Shown in pieces: positions 1 to 10,384 of a stretch of 64,000 nucleotides of DNA. How positions within the stretch are numbered: position 1 is the first letter of the stretch; every line of letters starts with the position of its first letter. A program made the translations under genes and the position numbers. The notes under the pieces were generated by a model. It ran no database searches. It was not told where the DNA came from and was given only the letters and a program-made list of their open reading frames with translations. The DNA is from a bacterium M00.F.Ca.ET.205.01.1.1 (GTDB lineage: Bacteria > Pseudomonadota > Alphaproteobacteria > Rhizobiales > Rhizobiaceae), in NCBI GenBank assembly GCA_004791255.1, contig SRUQ01000004.1, forward strand, positions 1 through 64,000, read 5' to 3'.

Positions 1-2
1 AT

Positions 3-418
<416 letters not shown>

Positions 419-419
<1 letters not shown>

Positions 420-466
420 AGTGCGATCAGCAAAAGTGGCGCCCGGTTTTGCGTCCGATCGCACTC
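419..466. repeat. Palindromic intergenic repeat of the AAAAGTG/CGGTTTT type
   Basis: Perfect 10-bp arms (GAGTGCGATC at 419-428, GATCGCACTC at 457-466) enclose a second pair, GCAAAA at 430-435 and TTTTGC at 447-452. It starts on the last base of the dehydrogenase stop codon. The same architecture recurs at 10347, 44221 and 55110. I recall such elements as common in rhizobial intergenic DNA. As RNA it would fold into a long hairpin and could stabilise the 3' end of the upstream mRNA. Confidence 0.75.
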
Positions 467-541
467 CAAATGGAGGAAGAAGAGCCGCCGACCGAAGGGC
501 CAGCGACTGACGTTGCACAGGTTCAACAAGGGAGGAATGAA

Positions 542-1111
542 ATGCCTGAGAAACTGCATCCTAAAATCGACAACGGTCTGCCCAAGGAGAGCGCGAGCTT
601 TGCCGGTGGCACGCTGGTCTGTGCCTGCACCAGCAAGCCGGTGAAGGTGAAGGTCAAGGGCCAGATCGCCCACAACCATGCCTGCGGCTGCACCAAATGC
701 TGGAAGCCTGACGGCGCGATGTTTTCGGTCGTGGCCGTTGCCGGAACCGGCGACGTCACCGTCACCGAGAACGGCGACAAGCTGAAGGTGGTCGACCCCT
801 CAGCGCTGATCCAGCGCCATGCCTGCACCGGCTGCGGCGTGCACATGCACGGACCGGTCGAGCGCGACCATCCTTTCAAGGGCCTGTCCTTCATCCATCC
901 CGAGCGTTTTGAGGAAGATGGCTGGTCACCGCCCGGCTTCACCGCTTTCGTCTCGTCGATCATCGAATCCGGTGTCGACCCGAAGCGCATGGACGGCATC
1001 CGCGCTCAGCTGAAGTCGATCGGGCTCGAACCCTATGACTGCCTCAACCCCGGCCTGATGGACTATATCGCCACCTGGACCGCCAAGAAGTCAGGCGCCT
1101 TGCCGGCCTGA
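542..1111 (+). CDS. gfa: S-(hydroxymethyl)glutathione synthase (Gfa, CENP-V/GFA fold)
   Basis: The protein is 189 residues, the usual length of Gfa. It speeds condensation of formaldehyde with glutathione, feeding the dehydrogenase just upstream. Zinc-binding cysteine groups of the GFA fold are visible: CAC near residue 23, CGCTKC near residue 47, and CTGCG near residue 96. The ATG at 542 has GGAGGAA at 531-537 in front of it; the longer open frame from 449 crosses the palindromic repeat and is not needed. A small hairpin terminator follows the stop. The neighbouring dehydrogenase and gfa form a formaldehyde detoxification pair. Confidence 0.95.
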   Translation: MPEKLHPKIDNGLPKESASFAGGTLVCACTSKPVKVKVKGQIAHNHACGCTKCWKPDGAMFSVVAVAGTGDVTVTENGDKLKVVDPSALIQRHACTGCGVHMHGPVERDHPFKGLSFIHPERFEEDGWSPPGFTAFVSSIIESGVDPKRMDGIRAQLKSIGLEPYDCLNPGLMDYIATWTAKKSGALPA

Positions 1112-1134
1112 CAACTCCAGGATTTACAGGTATG

Positions 1135-1157
1135 GGGCCGGACACGTTCCGGCCCTT
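1135..1157 (+). terminator. Hairpin terminator between gfa and the YaiI gene
   Basis: GGGCCGGA (1135-1142) pairs perfectly with TCCGGCCC (1148-1155) across a 5-base loop, followed by only two T residues. It lies 23 bases after the gfa stop and 20 bases before the next start. The stem is strong but the T-tract is weak, so it may attenuate rather than stop transcription. Confidence 0.6.
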
Positions 1158-1174
1158 GCCGTTTCGGAGAGACA

Positions 1175-1642
1175 ATGTCCGCACCCGCCATCTACGTTGA
1201 TGCCGATGCCTGCCCGGTCAAGGCCGAGGTCGAGAAGGTCGCCGAGCGCCATGGCGTCGTCGTCACTTACGTCTCCAATGGCGGCTTGCGGCCCTCGCGC
1301 GATCCGATGATCCGCAATGTCGTGGTGTCGAAGAGCGCGGACGCCGCCGACGACTGGATCGTCGACAACGCGAAACCCAATGACATCGTGGTCACCGCGG
1401 ACATTCCGCTCGCCGCCCGCACCGTTGCGCTTGGCGCGCATGTGCTTGGACCGACCGGACGCCCGTTCACGCCGGAAACGATCGGCATGGCGGTGGCGAT
1501 GCGCGACCTCAAGCAGCATTTGCGCGAGACCGGCGAAAGCAAGGGCTACAACGCCAGCTTCGCGCCGCAGGACCGCTCGCGCTTTCTTGGCGAACTCGAC
1601 CGCATCTTGCGGCGTGCCCTGAAATCCGCCACACCGGAGTGA
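1175..1642 (+). CDS. YaiI/YqxD family protein (DUF188)
   Basis: This is a 155-residue cytoplasmic protein of the conserved UPF0178/DUF188 family. The family hallmark YVDADACPVK is present near the N-terminus (residues 7-16), where the acidic residues suggest a metal-dependent, PIN-like nuclease fold. The biochemical role of the family is unknown to me. A GGAGAGA site lies before the ATG. The stop overlaps the ribosome binding site of the following DUF1345 gene, so the two are probably co-transcribed. Confidence 0.9.
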   Translation: MSAPAIYVDADACPVKAEVEKVAERHGVVVTYVSNGGLRPSRDPMIRNVVVSKSADAADDWIVDNAKPNDIVVTADIPLAARTVALGAHVLGPTGRPFTPETIGMAVAMRDLKQHLRETGESKGYNASFAPQDRSRFLGELDRILRRALKSATPE

Positions 1643-1647
1643 TCCGA

Positions 1648-2346
1648 ATGCCTTTTCAGGGGCCGGCTATGGGTGACGACACATCCGCCAGGACGCCGAT
1701 GCACCGGCACATGCAATTTGGTTTGGCCGCCGCCATTGGCATCGTTGCGCTGCTTCTTGCCTTGTTCCTGCGAGCGCCGCTTCCCTACGCCACCGGCGCG
1801 AACGCCTTTTTCGGCGCCTATATCGCTCTGGTCCTGGCCCTGATGCCGAGACTCAACGGGCGATATCTCAGCAAGAACGCGCGCACCACGGACCTTCCGG
1901 TTTTGCTGATCTTTGCTGTCACGCTGTTCGTCGTCGGCGCCGCCATCATCTCGCTTTTTCTTCTGATCAATCAGAAGGATAGAAGCAATCCCGTCGAACT
2001 CGGTTTCGCGCTGTTGTCGATCCCGCTCGGCTGGTTCACCATCCATGCCATGGCGGCGCTCCACTACGCTCATGTCTACTGGATGGACGGTGACGCGGTC
2101 GATGCCGAGACCAGGACGAAAATCCCGGTCGGCGGGCTGCTGTTTCCCGGCGACAAGCGGCCGGAGGGCTGGGATTTTCTCTATTTTTCGACGGTTATCG
2201 GCATGACGGCGCAGACCGCCGACACCAACATATCGACGACGCATATGCGTTGTGTCGTTCTCGTCCATTCGATCCTGTCGTTCTTCTTCAACACGGTGAT
2301 CGTTGCGGCCGCCGTCAACCTGGCGGTCGCGTTCGGTTCTCCGTAA
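1648..2346 (+). CDS. DUF1345 family membrane protein
   Basis: This 232-residue protein has about five hydrophobic segments: near residues 25-45, 50-65, 85-110, 130-150 and 200-225. The family signature lies in the last third, a DFLYFSTVIGMTAQTADT stretch followed by VLVHSILSFFFNT. It is an inner-membrane protein of unknown function. I chose ATG 1648 because GGAG at 1636-1639, inside the end of the upstream gene, sits 8 bases before it. A GTG at 1639 overlapping the YaiI stop is the alternative. The order YaiI-DUF1345 suggests translational coupling. Confidence 0.85.
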   Translation: MPFQGPAMGDDTSARTPMHRHMQFGLAAAIGIVALLLALFLRAPLPYATGANAFFGAYIALVLALMPRLNGRYLSKNARTTDLPVLLIFAVTLFVVGAAIISLFLLINQKDRSNPVELGFALLSIPLGWFTIHAMAALHYAHVYWMDGDAVDAETRTKIPVGGLLFPGDKRPEGWDFLYFSTVIGMTAQTADTNISTTHMRCVVLVHSILSFFFNTVIVAAAVNLAVAFGSP

Positions 2347-2446
2347 TAAATCCGTGATCGCATGAAACATCGGCTTGTCCGGCTACGTATTGGAGGAAGA
2401 CAATAAGCTGAAAAAGCCGCGACGGATGGTGCGGCTGGAGGACCAA

Positions 2447-3328
2447 ATGGAATCCGTTGCCAGGAGCCAATCCACCGCCGGCGGGGACGCCACCATGCAG
2501 AAGGACGCGACGCTGATCTACCGGCAGTCGCGATGGACGCGCCTGACGCATTGGCTGTGGGCCATCTCGCTGTTCTTCATGCTGCTTTCCGGCCTGCAGA
2601 TCTTCAACGCCCGCCCGCAGCTCTACATCGGCAAGCAGTCCGGCTTCGAGTACAACAACACCATCCTCGCCATAGGCGCCGAGAATACCGACGTCGGGCC
2701 ACGCGGCTACACCGAGATCCTTGGCCATCGCTTCGATACGACTGGCGTTCTCGGCTGGTCGGGACCGGCGGGGAATGAGACGTCCCGTGCCTTTCCGTCC
2801 TGGGCGACGATCCCGTCCTATTATGACCTCGGCACCGCCCGGGTCATCCATTTCTTCTTTGCCTGGATCCTGACGACCACCTTGATCGTCTGGCTGATCG
2901 CCAGCCTGATCAACGGCCATATCAGGCGCGATCTCGCGCCTCGCCTGAATGATCTGAAGCGCCTGCCGCAGGACATCGCCAACCACGCCAGGCTGAAATT
3001 TCATCACACCCGCGAATACAACACGCTGCAGAAAATGGCCTATGGCGGCGTGCTGTTCGTGCTGCTGCCGCTGATGATCATCACCGGCCTTGCCATGTCG
3101 CCGAGCATGAATTCAGTGCTGCCCTGGCTCAATGAGATTCTAGGCGGCCGGCAGACGGCGCGCACCATCCATTTCACCGTCATGGGGCTGCTGGTCGGCT
3201 TCTTCCTCATTCACATGCTGATGATCCTGGCTGCCGGCCCGATCAACGAACTGCGTTCAATCATCACCGGCTGGTACCGCACTGACCCTCCGTCGCATAA
3301 CGACAAGCCGGTCGAAAGGAGTGTCTGA
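2447..3328 (+). CDS. Cytochrome b561-type membrane subunit partnering a molybdopterin oxidoreductase
   Basis: The 293-residue protein is a haem-b membrane subunit. Hydrophobic helices carry histidines suited to haem binding: RLTHWLWAISLFF, ARVIHFFFAWIL, and RTIHFTVMGLLVGFFLIHM. Between helices 1 and 2 lies a long periplasmic loop of about 90 residues, unlike the short loops of the MsrQ/YedZ partner of E. coli. The gene runs straight into the Tat-exported molybdopterin protein (1-base gap), so it probably passes electrons between that enzyme and the quinone pool. ATG 2447 was chosen for GGAGGA at 2437-2442; an open extension to 2375 lacks support. Confidence 0.85.
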   Translation: MESVARSQSTAGGDATMQKDATLIYRQSRWTRLTHWLWAISLFFMLLSGLQIFNARPQLYIGKQSGFEYNNTILAIGAENTDVGPRGYTEILGHRFDTTGVLGWSGPAGNETSRAFPSWATIPSYYDLGTARVIHFFFAWILTTTLIVWLIASLINGHIRRDLAPRLNDLKRLPQDIANHARLKFHHTREYNTLQKMAYGGVLFVLLPLMIITGLAMSPSMNSVLPWLNEILGGRQTARTIHFTVMGLLVGFFLIHMLMILAAGPINELRSIITGWYRTDPPSHNDKPVERSV

Positions 3329-3329
3329 C

Positions 3330-4121
3330 ATGGCGAAATTCCAGATCAATCGCCGCAAATTCCTGACCGCGGCCAGCCTCGGCGCCTCTGGCATCATGCT
3401 GTCGGGCTGCGATGCCTTCGACAGCCAGCTCAGCATCGGCAGCGGGCTGCGCAGCTTCCTCGAAAACGCCAATGGCCTGACCTATCGGGCGCAACGCCTG
3501 CTTGCCGGACGCGATGCGCTGGCGCCGGAGTTCACCGAAGCCGATATCCGCCAGCCACAACGGCCGAACGGTGTCACCTCACCCGACGACGACACCTACA
3601 AGGGCCTTTTGGCGAACAATTTCGCCGACTGGCGGCTAGAGGTCTCAGGCCTTGTCGAAAAGCCGCTGTCGCTCACCCGCGAGCAGCTCCAGAACATGCC
3701 GAGCCGCACCCAGATTACCCGCCACGATTGCGTCGAAGGCTGGTCCTGCATCGCCAAATGGACCGGCACGCCGCTGTCGCTGGTGCTCGACCAGGCGGTG
3801 GTCAAGCCGCAGGCGCGCTACGTCATGTTCCACTGCCTCGACACGATCGAGCAAAGCTTGTCCGGCGACATCAAATATTACGGCACCATCGACCTGATCG
3901 ATGCCCGCCACCCCCAGACAATTCTCGCCTACGGCCTCAACGGCAAGCCGCTTCCGGTCGAAAACGGCGCGCCGCTGCGCGTCCGCGTCGAGCGCCAGCT
4001 CGGCTACAAGATGCCGAAATACCTTTACAAAATCGAACTGGTCGACGGCTTCGCCAATGTCGGCGGCGGTCGCGGCGGTTATTGGGAAGACAATGGCTAC
4101 GACTGGTATGGCGGCATCTGA
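3330..4121 (+). CDS. Tat-exported molybdopterin-dependent oxidoreductase (sulfite oxidase/MsrP-like)
   Basis: The 263-residue precursor starts with a twin-arginine signal (INRRKFLTAAS) and a possible lipobox ending at Cys27 (MLSGC). The sulfite-oxidase-fold catalytic stretch HDCVEGWSC is at residues 132-140, with Cys134 the probable molybdenum ligand. Later motifs GRGGYWEDNGYDWYGG close the protein. Family members reduce or oxidise small periplasmic substrates such as sulfoxides; the substrate here is unknown. ATG 3330 has AAGGAG at 3316-3321. The cytochrome b gene directly upstream is its likely electron partner, and a strong hairpin follows the stop. Confidence 0.9.
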   Translation: MAKFQINRRKFLTAASLGASGIMLSGCDAFDSQLSIGSGLRSFLENANGLTYRAQRLLAGRDALAPEFTEADIRQPQRPNGVTSPDDDTYKGLLANNFADWRLEVSGLVEKPLSLTREQLQNMPSRTQITRHDCVEGWSCIAKWTGTPLSLVLDQAVVKPQARYVMFHCLDTIEQSLSGDIKYYGTIDLIDARHPQTILAYGLNGKPLPVENGAPLRVRVERQLGYKMPKYLYKIELVDGFANVGGGRGGYWEDNGYDWYGGI

Positions 4122-4139
4122 ACGTCGCGTCGCAGAAGG

Positions 4140-4173
4140 CTGATCGGCCCGTTGAGGGCCGCGGGCCGATCAG
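4140..4173 (+). terminator. Strong hairpin terminator after the molybdopterin enzyme
   Basis: CTGATCGGCCCG (4140-4151) pairs perfectly over 12 bp with CGGGCCGATCAG (4162-4173) around a 10-base loop. It begins 18 bases after the stop codon. No T-run follows, so it may work with Rho or as a 3' stability element. Confidence 0.7.
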
Positions 4174-4186
4174 TTACGCCTGGCGA

Positions 4187-4208
4187 GAGCATCGGACATT
4201 CGATGCTC
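4187..4208. repeat. Second hairpin in the 4122-4429 gap
   Basis: GAGCATCG (4187-4194) and CGATGCTC (4201-4208) form an 8-bp perfect stem with a 6-base loop. GAGCATCG arms are common in rhizobial palindromic repeats as I recall them. The rest of the 308-base gap has no convincing gene. A minus-strand open stretch at 4237-4329 reads like a protein tail but has no start (see findings). Confidence 0.5.
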
Positions 4209-4429
4209 AAGCAAGAGATTGAGCCCCCGGCCCCGCTCAATAGCCGGCGTAAATCCACTGGCAATTGTTGTAGGGCAGCAGACGAGATTTCTGTCGGGCA
4301 CGGCAGCGCCAATACCTCGCGGGAGGAAGCTATCCTGCCGAAAATCCAAGGCGGCTTGGGCTTGATGCAAGCGCGCAAGCCCGCTGTCTCGACGGCCCCT
4401 ATTTTGGCTGCTGCGCTATGTCGGTCGGC

Positions 4430-5431
4430 TCAGGCAACCTTGTCGAGCAGCGGCTTCAGCGCCGGGTGGATTTCCGGTGACGCATGCTTGATCAGGGTCA
4501 GCAGCGCCCGCTCGTTTTCATACAAGGGCCTGTCGACGCCGATATGGGCCGCAAGCCAACCGGCTTCGCCGGCATCGATCGTCTCGGCGCGGCGGGCGAG
4601 CGCTTCGGCCGCCCTGTTCTTGGCTTCCCAATCGGCCTCGATGTCATCAGGCGACCGATAGGCCTCCGTGATGCCGGCAAGACCGCCCGATACCATGCGG
4701 CTGAAGAAGCCGCCGATCTGCGGGCCAGCCTGTTCGAGAAAGGCATCGCGGCGCAACGCCACGTCGCGCGTCGGCGCTTCGTAACCGGCCGAGCACATGA
4801 CGAAGTTGGCGATCGCCTTGACGAAAAGGTCATTCCAGGATGGGTCGTTGGCGGCTTGCGCGGTCCGCTCATTGATCTTGACCAGCACCTCGGCCTCGCC
4901 GCGGGTGACGGCGATGTTGCCGTCGCCACCATGGGCATAGAGGATGCGGCGCAGAAGCTCGACTTCAGCCTTGGCGACCAGCCCTGGAACCAGGGCGCGA
5001 CCCAGCATCAGCGGCCCCTTGCCATCAATCACGGCATGCGCGACCTGCTCCAGCGCATAGACGCAGAGCCGACCCGGCGACGATTTCGCCTTCTCCAGCA
5101 CATGCACCAGCAATTCAAGCTCGGTCCGGCTGTCGACCATGCCATCGCGAGAGATGGTGCGGACCAGCCAGTCGGCATTTTCCTGCGAGATATAGCCTGA
5201 CGGCTTTTCCTGGTGGACGATGTAGTCGGTAACCGCTTCGACGAAGAATTCGGGCCATTCCCGGCATTTGTCGCGGGCCGTCTGGTCGAGCGCGAACAGC
5301 GCTTCCGCTTCGCCGCGCGTCACCACGCCATCGGCGAATACCTCATGGCGCAGCATGATGACATCTTCCCCTGTGATGCGGCTTTTCGAGGTCAGCCCCG
5401 CCACCGGCGCACTCATGATCAATTCGCCCAT
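4430..5431 (-). CDS. Unnamed cytoplasmic protein with an internal duplication
   Basis: I do not recognise a named family. The 333-residue protein has no signal peptide or membrane segment. It contains two copies of a ~140-residue unit. The clearest repeated parts are VTRGEAEALFALDQT...WPEFFVEAVTDYI (about 37-71) and VTRGEAEVLVKINERT...WNDLFVKAIANFV (about 175-211). A second repeated part is an acidic helix pattern near 80-120 and again near 285-325. The helical, acidic character recalls TerB-like or calcium-binding helical folds, but that is only a resemblance. It is transcribed away from the gcv operon. Confidence 0.85.
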   Translation of the reverse strand: MGELIMSAPVAGLTSKSRITGEDVIMLRHEVFADGVVTRGEAEALFALDQTARDKCREWPEFFVEAVTDYIVHQEKPSGYISQENADWLVRTISRDGMVDSRTELELLVHVLEKAKSSPGRLCVYALEQVAHAVIDGKGPLMLGRALVPGLVAKAEVELLRRILYAHGGDGNIAVTRGEAEVLVKINERTAQAANDPSWNDLFVKAIANFVMCSAGYEAPTRDVALRRDAFLEQAGPQIGGFFSRMVSGGLAGITEAYRSPDDIEADWEAKNRAAEALARRAETIDAGEAGWLAAHIGVDRPLYENERALLTLIKHASPEIHPALKPLLDKVA

Positions 5432-5674
5432 TTTTCCGCCCTTCCATCCCCATCCGGCGCCTGCCCCAAGGCGCGATCCCCGTCACAATATCAGCCGTGT
5501 CTTGAAAAACCGGCAAACGGCGTGGTTAGCGAAGACTTGTCGGCTGCATCGCCAGATCTGTTTCAGCGCGCCACGCTTTGGCAGGCGTTGAAAACTGGTC
5601 ACGGAACGTATCAGAATCAGACCGAGCACAGATCAGATTCAAAAGGGGTATCCAGGCCTTATTGAATAGCCTGT

Positions 5675-5730
5675 TAGGGTGTGTTGAGATTCAGATCATG
5701 CCGGCATCACCGGAATATCAACACACCTTA
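5675..5730. repeat. 56-bp inverted-repeat element (MITE-like or transposon-end remnant)
   Basis: The ends TAGGGTGTGTTGA (5675-5687) and TCAACACACCTTA (5718-5730) are inverted repeats over 13 bp with one G-T pair, and the pairing continues inward after one mismatch. The centre holds a perfect ATGCCGGCAT palindrome (5698-5707). The element is bounded by TA, which is the target of IS630/Tc1 elements. It lies 80 bases upstream of the glycine riboswitch and may therefore sit in or near the gcv promoter. No other copy was seen in the window. Confidence 0.55.
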
Positions 5731-5810
5731 GATGTCGCAGGGAGGTGACAAGGTGTCGTCGACGGGCTATGGATGGCGCGTCGAGGGCTCAAGGTTTGAG
5801 TCCTACCTGT

Positions 5811-5996
5811 TTGCGGGAGAGAACAGCGAGAGCTGTCGCCGAAGGGGAAATCGCCCGAAATCTCTCAGGCAAAAGAACCGTAGACGGGAAAGACACTCTG
5901 GAAAGTCGGGGCTTGCCCCCGCGCCGAAGGTGTAAGCGCTGCCGACAGAGTTACGGGGCGCGAGTCTCTCAGGCTTCAGACAGAGGGGCACGGACT
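5811..5996 (+). promoter_or_regulatory. Tandem glycine riboswitch upstream of gcvT
   Basis: Two glycine-aptamer-like units follow each other. The first includes GCGGGAGAGA (5813-5822), CGCCGAAGGGGAAATCGCCC (5838-5857) and AATCTCTCAGGC (5859-5870). The linker carries ACGGGAAAGACACTCTGGAA. The second includes CGCCGAAGGTGTAAGCGC (5922-5939), GAGTCTCTCAGGC (5962-5974) and CAGAGGGGCAC (5981-5991). These are the conserved cores of the gcvT riboswitch class. In the known class, glycine binding switches on expression of the glycine cleavage operon. The gcvT start follows 43 bases later, leaving room for the expression platform. Confidence 0.95.
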
Positions 5997-6038
5997 GGCC
6001 GCCATCAGCGGCCGATTGCGTGCGACTCTGGAGACGAC

Positions 6039-7139
6039 ATGACGGGCGACGACAGCAGACACCTTCCCCTCGAAGACATCCACGTTGCAGCCGGTGCGCG
6101 CTTTGGCGCGTTCGCCGGCTGGTCGATGCCGCTGACCTATCCGGCCGGCGTGATGAAAGAACACCTCCACACCCGCGAGCATGCCGGCCTGTTCGACATC
6201 TCGCACATGAAGCTGTTCGAGGTCAGCGGGCCGGGCGCGATCGCCCTGCTCGACCGCGCCTGTCCAATGGATGCCGGCGCGCTCGACATCTCGCAATCCA
6301 AGCTGACGTTCTTCCTCAATGAAGCCGGCGGCATTCTCGACGACCTGATCGTCACCAGGCTCGGTGGCGAGCGCTTCATGGTCGTCGCCAATGCCGGCAA
6401 CGCCATCGCCGACGAAAAGCACCTGCGTGCGCTCGCGGCCGATTTCGACGTCAAGGTCGAGCCGCTCGACCGCGTGTTCCTCGCCATCCAGGGGCCGGAA
6501 GCCTGGGCCGTCCTGTCCCGCGCCGGCATCGAGACCGGCTCGCTGCTGTTCATGCATGGCACGGAACCGCGAGAGAATTGGTTCATGAGCCGGTCCGGCT
6601 ACACCGGCGAAGATGGTTTTGAGATCGGCCTACCGGACACCGATGCGAGAGAACTCGTCACCAGATTGCTCGAGGACGAGCGTGTGCTGTGGATCGGGCT
6701 GGCCGCCCGCGACAGCCTGCGGCTGGAAGCCGGCCTTTGCCTGCACGGCCAGGACATCACGCCGGAAACCGACCCGGCTAGTGCTGCGCTGATGTGGGCA
6801 ATCCCGAAGGATATCCGCGCTGCCGGCACTTTCATCGGCGCCGATGCCTTGCGCGCCGCCGTGGAACGAGGTCCCGCGCAAAAGCGCGTCGGGTTGAAAC
6901 CCGAAGGCCGCCAGCCGGTGCGCGGCGGCGCCGCCCTGTTCGACGCCGACGACAATCCCGCCGGCCACGTCACCTCGGGCGGTTTCGGCCCTTCCGCGGG
7001 TCATCCCGTCGCCATGGGCTATGTCACGACGGCGCTGGCAAAGCCCGGAACACGGATTTTCGCCGACGTTCGCGGCACGAAAATATCCATTGATATCAAT
7101 CCCCTGCCCTTCACGCCTCATCGCTACCGCAAAGGATAA
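6039..7139 (+). CDS. gcvT: Glycine cleavage system T protein (aminomethyltransferase)
   Basis: The 366-residue protein transfers the methylene carbon from the aminomethyl-lipoyl H protein to tetrahydrofolate, releasing ammonia. Family features include [16 protein letters not shown] and [14 protein letters not shown] near the N-terminus, [14 protein letters not shown], and [18 protein letters not shown]. The length fits the family. ATG 6039 is preceded by GGAG at 6030-6033; the open frame upstream is riboswitch RNA. It is the first gene of gcvT-gcvH-gcvP and is controlled by the tandem glycine riboswitch. Confidence 0.97.
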   Translation: MTGDDSRHLPLEDIHVAAGARFGAFAGWSMPLTYPAGVMKEHLHTREHAGLFDISHMKLFEVSGPGAIALLDRACPMDAGALDISQSKLTFFLNEAGGILDDLIVTRLGGERFMVVANAGNAIADEKHLRALAADFDVKVEPLDRVFLAIQGPEAWAVLSRAGIETGSLLFMHGTEPRENWFMSRSGYTGEDGFEIGLPDTDARELVTRLLEDERVLWIGLAARDSLRLEAGLCLHGQDITPETDPASAALMWAIPKDIRAAGTFIGADALRAAVERGPAQKRVGLKPEGRQPVRGGAALFDADDNPAGHVTSGGFGPSAGHPVAMGYVTTALAKPGTRIFADVRGTKISIDINPLPFTPHRYRKG

Positions 7140-7144
7140 TCCTC

Positions 7145-7513
7145 ATGGCAAAGACCTATTTTACCCAGGATCACGAATGGCTGCGTGTCGAGGGCGGCAT
7201 CGCCACTGTCGGCATCACCGACTACGCGCAGGAACAGCTCGGCGATCTCGTCTTCGTCGAACTGCCGGAAACGGGCAGGAAGCTCAGCAAGGGCGACACG
7301 GCCGTCGTGGTCGAATCCGTCAAGGCGGCTTCGGACGTCTACGCGCCGGTCGACGGCGAGATCACCGACGCCAACGCCTCGCTGTCCTCGGACCCGTCAT
7401 TGGTTAATTCGGCGGCAACCGGCGATGGCTGGCTGTGGAAGATGAAGCTTGCCGACGAAGGCCAACTCGCCGGTCTCATGGATGAGGCCGCGTACAAAGC
7501 CCATATCGGCTGA
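7145..7513 (+). CDS. gcvH: Glycine cleavage system H protein
   Basis: This 122-residue protein is the lipoyl carrier that shuttles the aminomethyl group between P, T and L proteins. The lipoylation motif [13 protein letters not shown] places the modified lysine at Lys60. The N-terminus [14 protein letters not shown] is typical. It starts 5 bases after the gcvT stop and is followed 17 bases later by gcvP, so translation is probably coupled within the operon. Confidence 0.98.
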   Translation: MAKTYFTQDHEWLRVEGGIATVGITDYAQEQLGDLVFVELPETGRKLSKGDTAVVVESVKAASDVYAPVDGEITDANASLSSDPSLVNSAATGDGWLWKMKLADEGQLAGLMDEAAYKAHIG

Positions 7514-7530
7514 AATCAGGACTGAACACG

Positions 7531-10341
<2,811 letters not shown>

Positions 10342-10346
10342 CGAAA

Positions 10347-10384
10347 GCAATTCCAGGAAAAGTGTGAACGGGGAGCCGCTCTAA
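10347..10384. repeat. Truncated copy of an interspersed palindromic repeat
   Basis: GCAATTCCAGGAAAAGTGTG (10347-10366) matches the complement of the full element at 44221-44280. The partner arm is missing here, but the shared end CCGCTCTAA remains at 10376-10384. It therefore looks like an internally deleted copy. Its end overlaps the stop codon of the minus-strand diguanylate cyclase gene. Confidence 0.65.

Noticed and set aside
5745-6038. N-terminal extension of GcvT
   Set aside because: This stretch is the glycine riboswitch and its leader; family length fits ATG 6039.
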